Counted from the first letter of the stretch, positions 8,708 to 15,317 are shown. The stretch is DNA of 41,242 nucleotides from Clostridia bacterium (GCA_029098305.1 JAQXOB010000033.1:1-41242), one strand, 5' to 3'. Program-made: numbers and translations. The notes: generated by a model not told the origin, from the sequence alone.

Positions 8708-8785
8708 AAAAAGCGGTGAACTCTACCGTTAAGTGAGAGCTAAAAAAGCGGTGTACCCTACCGTTAAGTGGGAACTAAAAAGCGG
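8708..8785 (+). repeat. Tandem repeat B (two full copies and a partial third)
   Basis: Units start with AAAAAGCGGTG and continue with CTACCGTTAAGTG at 8708-8741 and 8742-8776. A third AAAAAGCGG (8777-8785) leads into the terminator stem. The arms CTC/GAG (copy 1) and CCC/GGG (copy 2) covary. Confidence 0.85.
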
Positions 8786-8787
8786 AA

Positions 8788-8820
8788 GGGCTGAGTTGCA
8801 AAACTTGGCTCTTTCTTTTT
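8788..8820 (+). terminator. Intrinsic terminator of the ncRNA
   Basis: A 10-bp stem (GGGCTGAGTT / AACTTGGCTC, with G-U pairs) closed by a GCAA tetraloop is followed by TTTCTTTTT. Confidence 0.8.
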
Positions 8821-8920
8821 AGGAATGTCAAAACCAATTCCTATTTTACATGAAATCAACTTATACCGAAAAAAACTCAAGGCGAATTAAAAGATATATG
8901 ATAAAGTCACAGATAAAAGC

Positions 8921-8965
8921 GAGACGCTCTTCAAGGGTTAAATTCCCATGAGAGTGCCTCTTTTT
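8921..8965. terminator. Bidirectional terminator between the ncRNA region and the small - strand gene
   Basis: The stem is formed by GAGACGCTCTT against GAGAGTGCCTC, with an inner GGG/CCC and one mismatch. It has TTTTT on the right and, read on the - strand, TTTT on the left. The 100 bp between the ncRNA terminator and this hairpin (8821-8920) show no gene or clear signal. Confidence 0.65.
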
Positions 8966-8981
8966 ATTCCGTGTAAATAAT

Positions 8982-9245
8982 CTATTCGAGCTCAGATAAT
9001 TCCTTTGTGTATTTTTCTTTATCAAAGATTTTGTCATATTTCATAATGTCATAAATATGACTTGCCAAAACAGCTGCGATTTTTTCTTTTGCCCGTTTAT
9101 CTGTGTATCCTGTAGATAACAGCCTGTCATATGTAATTTTTGTAATGGGAGGATTATTGTCCGATATTTGATTTTCCACCACTTCAATTATAAGTTCTTT
9201 GAGTTCGGGATTATATTCGTCTTTTCCGATAATTCGTGCTTTCAT
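8982..9245 (-). CDS. Small conserved hypothetical protein
   Basis: This protein of about 87 residues starts MKARIIGKDEYNPELKELII. The ATG five codons upstream forms part of the GGAGG Shine-Dalgarno (ATGGAGG), so the inner ATG at 9245 is the likelier start. It is acidic and helical with no signal peptide or TM. The central phrase ITYDRLLSTGYTDKRAKEKI looks like a small helical bundle. I recognise no named family. It is transcribed opposite to the ncRNA, faces it across a bidirectional terminator, and sits behind a separate - strand XRE gene that has its own terminator. It therefore probably has its own promoter in 9246-9330. Function unknown. Confidence 0.65.
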   Translation of the reverse strand: MKARIIGKDEYNPELKELIIEVVENQISDNNPPITKITYDRLLSTGYTDKRAKEKIAAVLASHIYDIMKYDKIFDKEKYTKELSELE

Positions 9246-9330
9246 GATAAACACCTCCATCTGTAAGTACCTGTTATTTTACAGTATTATCGTAATATGT
9301 CAATACAAAAAAAGAAAAGAACACACTAAA

Positions 9331-9362
9331 AAAATTACCGTGATGATACTGATTCATCACGG
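9331..9362 (-). terminator. Intrinsic terminator of the - strand XRE gene
   Basis: A 9-bp perfect stem (CCGTGATGA / TCATCACGG) is followed on the - strand by TAATTTTTTT, just after the regulator's stop codon. Confidence 0.85.
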
Positions 9363-9368
9363 CAGCAA

Positions 9369-9677
9369 TTATTTTTGATTCATCTTTTTAAGCAGAACAA
9401 GTGCGGCATCTCTCTGTTCCTCTGACAGCGCAGACCAACAATCGAGCAAATCTCTTGTTTTGCCGTTTACCTCAATCAATTCTCCGTCCGCAAAGAACTG
9501 TGACATTGTAATCCCAAAACCTTTGCAGATGAATTCTACTGTGGTAACAGTCGGAACAGCATTGCGCTTTATTATATTAGCGATAGTTGAATCTGATAGA
9601 TTACTTTCTTTTGCTAAACGATATGCCGACCAGCCTCGTTGTTTTAGGAGCTGTTTAATTTTCTCGGTAGAATCCAT
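9369..9677 (-). CDS. XRE-family transcriptional regulator
   Basis: This is a helix-turn-helix protein of about 102 residues. The HTH spans residues 5-62 (IKQLLKQRGWSAYRLAKESN, then LSDSTIANIIKRNAVPTVTT), followed by ICKGFGITMSQFF. The C-terminal half (LDCWSALSEEQRDAALVLLKKM) is a common tail in small mobile-element repressors. The ATG at 9698 is part of a GGGAGG Shine-Dalgarno, so the start is more likely at 9677, although its 11-nt spacing is somewhat long. It is divergent from the SLOG gene across a dyad-rich region that probably contains its operators. The gene is monocistronic and ends at a clean terminator. Confidence 0.88.
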   Translation of the reverse strand: MDSTEKIKQLLKQRGWSAYRLAKESNLSDSTIANIIKRNAVPTVTTVEFICKGFGITMSQFFADGELIEVNGKTRDLLDCWSALSEEQRDAALVLLKKMNQK

Positions 9678-9708
9678 ATCTTTTTGCACCTCCCTCATTT
9701 CTGTAATA

Positions 9709-9763
9709 ATTATACCCTTATATAAAACGGTATAGTATGGTATACTTGTAATAAAATACCGTT
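9709..9763. promoter_or_regulatory. Divergent control region with candidate XRE operators
   Basis: An 8-bp inverted repeat, AACGGTAT (9726-9733) and ATACCGTT (9756-9763), brackets two GGTATA direct repeats (9729-9734, 9739-9744). A perfect - strand -10 box, TATAAT, lies at 9709-9714 for the XRE gene. Its -35 region falls in the repeats and is poor, as expected where a regulator acts. Confidence 0.45.
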
Positions 9764-9804
9764 AAATAAAATGATAATTTATTGTTGAAAATGAGGAAAC
9801 GAGT

Positions 9805-10290
9805 ATGACAAAGGCAGAAATGAAGAAGCACACCTGTTGTTTTACAGGACATAGAAAAATACCACCGGAAGAAGTCCCGGTGGTAACACAAAGATTAAGA
9901 AATGTTTTGATGGAGTCTATAAAAAATGGATACCGATATTTCGGCTCCGGTGGAGCATTGGGATTTGATGTTCTCACGGCTCGAACAGTTTTAGAATTAA
10001 AGCAAGAATGTCCTCATATCAGGCTGATCCTTGTTCTCCCTTGTCGTAATCAAACAAGAGGATGGAACAAAGCTGACATAGCCGAATATAAAAGGATTAA
10101 ATCCAAAGCAGATAAAGTTGTGTATACATCCGAGCAATACTATACGGGCTGTATGCAGAAAAGAAATCGGCATCTGGTTGATAACAGCAGCCTGTGCATT
10201 TGCTACTTAAAAGAGCAAACCGGAGGTACGGCGTATACCGTCCACTATGCTGAAAAATGTGGGCTTAAAATAATTAATATTGCAAAATAA
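9805..10290 (+). CDS. SLOG-fold (DUF1273/YspA-like) nucleotide-binding protein
   Basis: This 161-residue protein opens with KKHTCCFTGHRKIP, the hallmark of DUF1273/SLOG proteins. It has the nucleotide-binding turn GSGGALGFDVLTART (about residues 48-62), the LILVLPCRNQTRGWN strand, and the C-terminal EQTGGTAYTVHYAEKCG element. SLOG Rossmann-like domains bind nucleotides or nucleotide-derived ligands. Members occur in mobile elements and near defence genes, mostly with unknown function. It starts at ATG with GAGG upstream; Met6 is an alternative start. It is divergent from the XRE repressor, which may control it. Its stop codon abuts a - strand terminator, so it is probably monocistronic. Confidence 0.85.
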   Translation: MTKAEMKKHTCCFTGHRKIPPEEVPVVTQRLRNVLMESIKNGYRYFGSGGALGFDVLTARTVLELKQECPHIRLILVLPCRNQTRGWNKADIAEYKRIKSKADKVVYTSEQYYTGCMQKRNRHLVDNSSLCICYLKEQTGGTAYTVHYAEKCGLKIINIAK

Positions 10291-10311
10291 AAAAAGCCGC
10301 AAACAGCGACT
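10286..10311 (-). terminator. - strand intrinsic terminator just outside the left inverted repeat
   Basis: Read on the - strand, GTCGC-TGTTT-GCGGC folds (one U-G pair) and is followed by TTTTTTTATTTT. On the + strand the wobble becomes a C-A mismatch and there is no T-run, so it serves leftward transcription. The only visible leftward promoter is the one at 10381-10409. Confidence 0.75.
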
Positions 10312-10326
10312 GAACAGGTACTTTTG

Positions 10327-10351
10327 TTTCGTAAAGTATTTGCCTTGACGA
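10327..10351. repeat. Left 25-bp inverted repeat (IRL), recombinase core-site-like
   Basis: It is perfectly complementary, inverted, to 11766-11790. Internally it reads TCGTAAAG (10329-10336), then a 7-nt TATTTGC, then CTTGACGA (10344-10351). These two arms are inverted with a 7/8 match, which is the layout of a tyrosine-recombinase core site with its crossover spacer. Confidence 0.9.
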
Positions 10352-10380
10352 TGCAGAAATAGCACCGCTTAACCTCTATA

Positions 10381-10409
10381 ATTATACATAGTGTTGCAAG
10401 AATAGTCAA
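10381..10409 (-). promoter_or_regulatory. Outward-facing promoter inside the invertible segment
   Basis: On the - strand, TTGACT (10409-10404) and TATAAT (10386-10381) are separated by exactly 17 nt. The start point would be near 10374. As sequenced it transcribes through IRL into the terminator at 10286-10311. After inversion it would transcribe through the right repeat into the 11810 operon with a leader of about 70 nt. Confidence 0.82.
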
Positions 10410-10559
10410 GTAGCACAGCGAAAAATGTATTATTATGTTGAAAAAAATATCTGATATCACATTTTATATTGGAACTGCATGTTTTCACAATGTAGTAATC
10501 GTTTTTTTCTCCGTCAAATTCTTGGTCAACACAATAGAATAATTGAAAGGAGTTTTAAC

Positions 10560-11693
10560 ATGGCACGAAAAGGTGAAAACATTTACAAAAGAAAAGACGG
10601 TCGCTGGGAGGGGCGTTGTATATCATCTTACGGAATAGACGGTAAGGCAAAATACAGCTATGTATATGCCAAAACTTATAACGAGGTAAAAAGAAAGCTT
10701 TCTGCTTTGAGACTGAGTGTAATAAATTTAACCGAGTCGAATAAATCCATAAAGAAAAAAACTTTTAAAGACTGGATATCTGAGTGGGAAGAACAAAAGA
10801 AGCAATTTGTAAAAGAATCTACATTGGTTAATTATGAAAATACTGTTAAAAATCATATTATCCCGCAACTTGGCGAGTATCCGATTGCGCTGATAAGTAC
10901 ATCCTTGATGAAACAATTTGTTATGCAGAAGCTTAACAATGGAAGATTGGATGGTAACGGCGGTCTGTCCGCCAAAACTATGACAGATATTTTGACTATT
11001 ATCAAAGAAGTGTTTAAATACGCACAGTGTTCAGGCACTCAGTCAATGTGTAATTTTGAGCAAATAACCATTAAGAAATCAATACAAGAGATGAGGGTTC
11101 TCACTCGTAATGAAGAGAATCGACTTCTAACAGTTATTACAAATAATATGGATATATATAAACTCGGCGTATATATATGCCTTTTTACAGGCATAAGAGT
11201 AGGCGAACTCTGTGCTTTGCAATGGAGAAACATATCATTTTCGGATAAAACTCTAAAAGTCGATCATACAATGCAGCGGTTACAATGCGGTGATGAGCAT
11301 GGCATAAAGAAAACGAAAATAATTGTTTCCGACCCTAAAAGCTTTGCGTCGGTAAGAGTTATTCCATTGCCGGATTTTTTGCTTGATATGCTCCGTCCCT
11401 TTATTGGCAAAGCAAATTCGTTTGTATTAGCGAGTGAAAACAAAGAATATACAGAGCCGAGAACCATGCAGAACAAATTTAAAAAATATCTCAAAGAAGG
11501 ACAAATTGCGGAAGCTAATTTCCATTCTTTAAGGCACACATTTGCTACAAGATGTATTGAGCTTGGATTTGATGTTAAGACTTTGAGTGAAATTTTGGGA
11601 CATTCAAGCGTTAAAATCACATTAGACCGTTATGTTCATTCATCTATGGAACAAAAAATGTTAAACATGGAAAAGTTAAGTATCATAGCATAA
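10560..11693 (+). CDS. Tyrosine site-specific recombinase (integrase/invertase)
   Basis: This 377-residue recombinase has three parts. An N-terminal AP2-like arm-binding domain contains RKDGRWEGRC and YVYAKTYNEVKRKL. A SAM-like core-binding domain spans about residues 70-165. The catalytic domain has Arg213 (FTGIRVGELCALQW), His322-x2-Arg325 (HSLRHTFATRCIELG), His348 (ILGHSS) and nucleophile Tyr358 (DRYVHS), so all signature residues are present. The start is ATG 10560 behind AAAGGAG; an in-frame ATG at 10479 has no RBS. The family is best known for Tn916-like integration. Here the gene sits wholly between inverted 25-bp repeats, which favours DNA inversion. Its own promoter is not obvious (weak candidates only in 10440-10540). 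Confidence 0.95.
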   Translation: MARKGENIYKRKDGRWEGRCISSYGIDGKAKYSYVYAKTYNEVKRKLSALRLSVINLTESNKSIKKKTFKDWISEWEEQKKQFVKESTLVNYENTVKNHIIPQLGEYPIALISTSLMKQFVMQKLNNGRLDGNGGLSAKTMTDILTIIKEVFKYAQCSGTQSMCNFEQITIKKSIQEMRVLTRNEENRLLTVITNNMDIYKLGVYICLFTGIRVGELCALQWRNISFSDKTLKVDHTMQRLQCGDEHGIKKTKIIVSDPKSFASVRVIPLPDFLLDMLRPFIGKANSFVLASENKEYTEPRTMQNKFKKYLKEGQIAEANFHSLRHTFATRCIELGFDVKTLSEILGHSSVKITLDRYVHSSMEQKMLNMEKLSIIA

Positions 11694-11725
11694 GCAATTC
11701 GCCGTCAGAATAATAGTCATAAAAT

Positions 11726-11766
11726 AGGCATATTCTTGATTATTTCAGGAAATATGCCTGCTTTTT
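11726..11766 (+). terminator. Intrinsic terminator of the recombinase gene
   Basis: A 9-bp stem AGGCATATT / AATATGCCT (11726-11734, 11751-11759), with extra pairing in the loop, is followed by GCTTTTT. It ends exactly at the right inverted repeat and would block recombinase read-through into the operon. Confidence 0.85.
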
Positions 11767-11790
11767 CGTCAAGGCAAATACTTTACGAAA
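11766..11790. repeat. Right 25-bp inverted repeat (IRR)
   Basis: This is the perfect reverse complement of 10327-10351, with the same arm-spacer-arm structure. Only 19 bp separate it from the ATG at 11810, and this stretch contains the RBS (TTAGGAG). Confidence 0.9.
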
Positions 11791-11809
11791 ATATGTTAGG
11801 AGTAACAAA

Positions 11810-13270
11810 ATGATATGTAATAATTGCGGAAAAGAATTAAAAACTGCTACGAAATTTTGCCCTAAATGTGGTTCGGCAATTTCAAATTATACCGTTGCAC
11901 AAGTTGTTGAACATAATCATGAGAAAAACACTGAACAGAGTGTAAGACACGATGTTCAACAAAATGTCAGGAGAAATGTGGGACAAAATGTTGAGCATAC
12001 CTTCAGAAAAAATGAAGTTAAAGCCAATAGTATTAATATCAACTATGATAACCTAACTAAAAATAATGTAAATAATGCAATGAAGTCTCATGAAATTAAT
12101 TCTTTGCAAAATACCGGTCGAGCTGTACAACAAAAAGCTGAGCGATCCTTTATAAAAAGTCAAGGTGAGGCCATTAATTCTGATGGATATAGTAATCTCT
12201 ATGAAAATAGCTTAAATAATGTAACTAAGTTGCATAAAAAAAGCAATTCACAGGTTACTACAAATAGTGTTACGCAGAATGCTGGGCAAACATTTATACA
12301 GAATAAAGACACAGCTGAATGCTTTAATGATAACTACGATGATCTTGATAGCACTAATATGAGTAATGCCCAAAAAAAGCGTGAAGATGTCTCTTCGCAA
12401 AAAATCAGTATTCCTAAAAAGATATTGTCAGTTTTTATATGTTTACTTATTTCTGTGTTTGCTTTTTCTCTTACAATCTGTTGTGTTGCGAGAATAGAAC
12501 TTAAGGAACAAAAAATACAAGATATTATTCAAAATGCTGATATGACAGCAATCAAAATTAGTAAAGGCAATGAAGAGCTGTATTTATCGGACTATATACT
12601 ATCTAATATTGATCTTCAATTTATGAAAGAGTATAACTTAACCGGTTCTAAAATAGATGAAATATTAAATGATGACAAAACCGTTAGCTTGATTGCAAGT
12701 ATAGCAACAGAATACACATCAATGTTTGTCTTTGGCGAAAAGCCGAAAAAATTAGATGCAAATGCAATAATAAACGATATAAAGAGCATAGAGAATTTAA
12801 TTTATTCAAAAACAGGTTATAGATTGTCTGCAAATGATTATGAGGAAATAAAAAAAGAAATATATAATGGTGAATTGTCTTTTTTGGATGAAAGTAAAAT
12901 TGAAGAAATTATAGGGTTTGATCCATACTTGCCATCCAAAATTCTTTCTATACCCATGATATGCGTTTTATCTGTATTAATAGTAGGCTTTATAATTGTG
13001 CTATTGAAGATTAATAATTGGAAAGCAAAGTCTGCGTACTCGTTTTTTAGGATTACATTAATTATTTTAGGAGTAGTAGATTTAGCATTGGCTACATTTC
13101 TTGTTGTTATTGCATTAAAGACAAGCGTTCTTATGTTAGTACCTTTGCTTAATAAAATTTCACTGATATTGCTTATCTGTGCGTTTGTATTACTATTGCT
13201 TGGTATTGTACCCACGATTATACGACATAAATTATCAAAAAATAAAACAAAGGAAGGAAGTAAAATATAA
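11810..13270 (+). CDS. N-terminal zinc-ribbon, repeat-linker, four-TM membrane protein (first operon gene)
   Basis: This 486-residue protein begins with a double Cys-x2-Cys ribbon (ICNNCGKELKTATKFCPKCG). An Asn/Gln/Lys-rich linker (about residues 60-200) holds three degenerate ~49-residue repeats, each with a (T/S)F-x-(K/Q) start and an N-Y/G-x-(N/D)-L centre. Then come TM1 (about 205-225), a 150-residue presumably extracytoplasmic domain, and three more TMs (about 381-401, 413-436, 445-465) with a basic tail. By the positive-inside rule the ribbon is cytoplasmic. No enzyme motif is visible and the function is unknown. The gene lies 19 bp from the invertible segment and has no promoter of its own in the present orientation. 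Its stop overlaps the next start (TAATG). Confidence 0.85.
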   Translation: MICNNCGKELKTATKFCPKCGSAISNYTVAQVVEHNHEKNTEQSVRHDVQQNVRRNVGQNVEHTFRKNEVKANSININYDNLTKNNVNNAMKSHEINSLQNTGRAVQQKAERSFIKSQGEAINSDGYSNLYENSLNNVTKLHKKSNSQVTTNSVTQNAGQTFIQNKDTAECFNDNYDDLDSTNMSNAQKKREDVSSQKISIPKKILSVFICLLISVFAFSLTICCVARIELKEQKIQDIIQNADMTAIKISKGNEELYLSDYILSNIDLQFMKEYNLTGSKIDEILNDDKTVSLIASIATEYTSMFVFGEKPKKLDANAIINDIKSIENLIYSKTGYRLSANDYEEIKKEIYNGELSFLDESKIEEIIGFDPYLPSKILSIPMICVLSVLIVGFIIVLLKINNWKAKSAYSFFRITLIILGVVDLALATFLVVIALKTSVLMLVPLLNKISLILLICAFVLLLLGIVPTIIRHKLSKNKTKEGSKI

Positions 13271-13941
13271 TGGCTTTTTTTGAAAAAATATCAGAAAAAG
13301 GACAAAATGCAGTCAAGAAAGGCAAAGACTTCGCGGAAATAACTAAAATCAACTCTTTGATTTCTGATGAGAAAAAGAATGTTAATAATAACTATTTCCA
13401 AATAGGTCAGTTATATACCCAAATGCACGCTAATGATTGCGAAGAAGAATTCAAGGGAATGATAGCATCTATTGTTGAATCAGAAAATAAAATTGCAAAA
13501 TACAAAGAACAAATTCAAACGATAAAAGGTATTGTTAAATGCGAAAAATGCGGTGCCGAAGTATCGAATGGATCAGCTTTTTGTAATTGTTGCGGTGCGG
13601 CAATACCAAAAAAAGCAGTTGAACCTGTGGTTGATGAAGACTCAGTTGCTTGTCCTAACTGTGGGCGTGCTGTAAAAAAAGGTATGCGTTTTTGTACCGG
13701 TTGCGGAAGCCCTATGCAATCATTAAAGCAGCAGCATGATACAGCGGAGAGAATTTGTCCTAATTGCGGCGAAAAGACATCGGATATTGAATCAGCTTTT
13801 TGCAACCATTGCGGTTCAAGGCTGGAAGGAACTGTCTCAGTTAATAGTCCATCAAATATTAAGCATTGTCCAAATTGTGGATTCAGTACCGATGATACAG
13901 AAATCGATTTTTGTACCGAATGTGGTGCAAAGCTAATATAA
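13270..13941 (+). CDS. Soluble protein with four tandem zinc ribbons
   Basis: This 223-residue protein has a helical, coiled-coil-like N-terminus (residues 1-90). Four double Cys-x2-Cys ribbons follow: CEKCGAEVSNGSAFCNCCG, CPNCGRAVKKGMRFCTGCG, CPNCGEKTSDIESAFCNHCG and CPNCGFSTDDTEIDFCTECG. There is no signal peptide or TM, so it should be cytosolic. It is the only soluble ribbon protein in the operon. Since nine of its co-encoded partners place single ribbons on the cytoplasmic side of the membrane, it is a candidate hub or adaptor (inference). It overlaps the previous gene by 1 nt, so coupling is likely. Zn binding is expected from the cysteine pattern; nucleic-acid binding cannot be excluded. 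Confidence 0.85.
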   Translation: MAFFEKISEKGQNAVKKGKDFAEITKINSLISDEKKNVNNNYFQIGQLYTQMHANDCEEEFKGMIASIVESENKIAKYKEQIQTIKGIVKCEKCGAEVSNGSAFCNCCGAAIPKKAVEPVVDEDSVACPNCGRAVKKGMRFCTGCGSPMQSLKQQHDTAERICPNCGEKTSDIESAFCNHCGSRLEGTVSVNSPSNIKHCPNCGFSTDDTEIDFCTECGAKLI

Positions 13942-13959
13942 ACAACGGAGGTAAGTATT

Positions 13960-14373
13960 ATGCAAAAATCAAAAATGGGAATATCGGTTGGATTGCTCGG
14001 CGCGGCAATTTATTTTTCGGGTTTATTTGATGGTATGTTAGCTATGGCGATTATAGCCGGTTATGTTCTGTTGATTGAAGAAAACCAATGGTTGAGAAGG
14101 ACAGGAGTAAAGGCAGTTGCGCTATATATTATATTTGCATTGGTGTCTGCATTAATAGGATTGCTACCTGATTCGATTAGCTTTATCAGCAGCTTGCTCA
14201 CAATATTCGGCGGTTCGTTATCAATTCCTTTTATACATAATTTATCTAACTTCCTGCATGATGGTTTGTTACTGATTAAAACCATATTGTTTATTATATT
14301 AGGAATAAAATCATTAAATCAAAGCACTGTCGTTATTCCGTTTGTAGATAATCTTGTAAATAAGCATATTTAA
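13960..14373 (+). CDS. Small polytopic membrane protein
   Basis: This 137-residue hydrophobic protein has about four membrane segments: roughly residues 8-37 (ISVGLLGAAIYFSGLFDG onward), 49-67, 74-92 and 103-118. Loops are short and the tail (FVDNLVNKHI) carries no ribbon. The ATG follows GGAGG by 9 nt and lies 18 nt after the four-ribbon gene. It resembles small integral membrane proteins that accompany zinc-ribbon proteins in Firmicutes, but I recognise no named family. It is a possible membrane partner in the assembly. Function unknown. Confidence 0.75.
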   Translation: MQKSKMGISVGLLGAAIYFSGLFDGMLAMAIIAGYVLLIEENQWLRRTGVKAVALYIIFALVSALIGLLPDSISFISSLLTIFGGSLSIPFIHNLSNFLHDGLLLIKTILFIILGIKSLNQSTVVIPFVDNLVNKHI

Positions 14374-14429
14374 ATAATGTGACTGAATTGAAACAATTCA
14401 ATATATTAACACATATTAGGAGATTCGGA

Positions 14430-15317
14430 ATGTCAAATTATTGCGGAAAGTGCGGTAGAGAACTCGATAATATTACAGGCTTGTGCCCCAAATGTGATGC
14501 AAAGGCGTTAAAAAAAACATTAGCAAGCAGAGTAGAGTCAGTCGGAAAAACAGATACCGATTTTGATAAGCCAAAAGCCATCAAATTAACTCGAAAACAG
14601 AAGAAGGCAATAAAAAAAGCCAACAGGACATTGGGACAAAAAATCGGAGATGTTCTGTTTAAAATGTTTATGACCGTTTTAATAGTTTCCATAATAGCAG
14701 GAACCACTGTGGGAGCACTGGTTTATTTTGATGTTATTAATATTTCTGCAATTAACAATCTGTACAAATCCTTTGGCATTAAGGGTGGAAAAGAAGAAAA
14801 CGGAAGTGATACGGAATATAAGGTAACTTATGATGATGCAAATGAATATTATCAAAGCAATTCCGAAGTTATTTCCAAAATTGAAGCAAGAGACTCCAAA
14901 AGCACAACTACTGAAGCTGAAACAGTTAAACAATTAAAAGAACGAGGATTTACATCGTGTGTAATAACGACAAACTATGATATGGATGGGAATTATTTTG
15001 ATGATAAAGAAATAGGCAATTCGTCGGAAAAACACCCTTTGTATCAAACATATTATCAGACTAAGAATAATGAAATATGGGAAATTAATTTGATCAACGG
15101 TACAATTGTGGCTAATCCTATTTATTATAACATACAGTCAGATCATGAAGCTCAAGTAATTATTTCTGAATCTGATTCTATAATGAGTTATGATAGCTCG
15201 ACTAATATGTTTTTTGAAACAATTCCCGATGAATCGGTGTTAATAGTTAAAAATGTAAAAGAATTGACAGCGGAAGTCCTTGAAAATTTAGATTACGAAG
15301 GTATTGATAAGCTATGA
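14430..15317 (+). CDS. Zinc-ribbon, single-TM protein with extracellular domain
   Basis: This 295-residue protein has an N-terminal ribbon (YCGKCGRELDNITGLCPKC) and a basic segment (KLTRKQKKAIKKANR) that predicts cytoplasmic location. One TM helix (about residues 75-97, MFMTVLIVSIIAGTTVGALV) follows, then about 195 outer residues that I do not recognise. That part includes an Asp/Asn-rich strand-loop section (TTNYDMDGNYFDD). The ATG at 14430 has TTAGGAG upstream and places the ribbon at the very N-terminus, as in its neighbours; the in-frame ATG at 14379 lacks an RBS. The stop overlaps the next start by 4 nt (ATGA), indicating translational coupling. Confidence 0.82.
   Translation: MSNYCGKCGRELDNITGLCPKCDAKALKKTLASRVESVGKTDTDFDKPKAIKLTRKQKKAIKKANRTLGQKIGDVLFKMFMTVLIVSIIAGTTVGALVYFDVINISAINNLYKSFGIKGGKEENGSDTEYKVTYDDANEYYQSNSEVISKIEARDSKSTTTEAETVKQLKERGFTSCVITTNYDMDGNYFDDKEIGNSSEKHPLYQTYYQTKNNEIWEINLINGTIVANPIYYNIQSDHEAQVIISESDSIMSYDSSTNMFFETIPDESVLIVKNVKELTAEVLENLDYEGIDKL

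Larger units (their letters stand above)
8578..8820 (+). ncRNA. Predicted ~243-nt repeat-containing non-coding RNA
   Basis: The boundaries come from the perfect promoter at 8544-8571 and the intrinsic terminator ending in the T-run 8812-8820. The RNA holds two copies of a ~43-nt element A (period 47) and two and a partial copy of a ~34-nt element B (period 34-35). Each element can form a short hairpin. Where copies differ, pairing is preserved by compensatory change: U-A at 8616/8638 becomes C-G at 8663/8686 in A, and U-A at 8722/8736 becomes C-G at 8757/8771 in B. No reasonable ORF or RBS lies within. I recognise no known RNA family. It may be a regulatory or antisense-sponge RNA of the mobile element. 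Confidence 0.6.
10327..11790. other. Putative invertible promoter segment (phase switch) encoding its own recombinase
   Basis: The 1464-bp segment is bounded by 25-bp perfect inverted repeats. It contains an outward near-consensus promoter just inside the left repeat, a complete tyrosine recombinase gene and that gene's terminator just inside the right repeat. In the sequenced orientation the promoter points away from the operon and into a terminator. Inversion would put it upstream of the 11810 gene. The inverted repeats, core-like symmetry, promoter and terminators are seen in the sequence; inversion itself is inferred. Confidence 0.7.

Noticed and set aside
8600-8785. CRISPR array
   Set aside because: There are only two copies of each repeat, with no spacers of constant size and no cas genes; the structure fits an RNA with tandem hairpins.
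8600-8785. Plasmid iterons or a replication origin
   Set aside because: No replication initiator is nearby, and a consensus promoter plus terminator frame the repeats as a transcript.
10345-10387. A + strand promoter using TTGACG in the left repeat and TATAAT at 10377
   Set aside because: The spacing is 26 nt, far from 17, while the - strand pair at 10381-10409 has exact spacing.
10327-11790. The 25-bp repeats as attL/attR ends of an integrated element
   Set aside because: att sites flanking an integrated element are direct repeats; these are inverted and enclose only the recombinase and a promoter.
13515-13805. - strand frame opposite the four-ribbon protein
   Set aside because: It mirrors the repeated Cys codons of the real gene and has no independent support.
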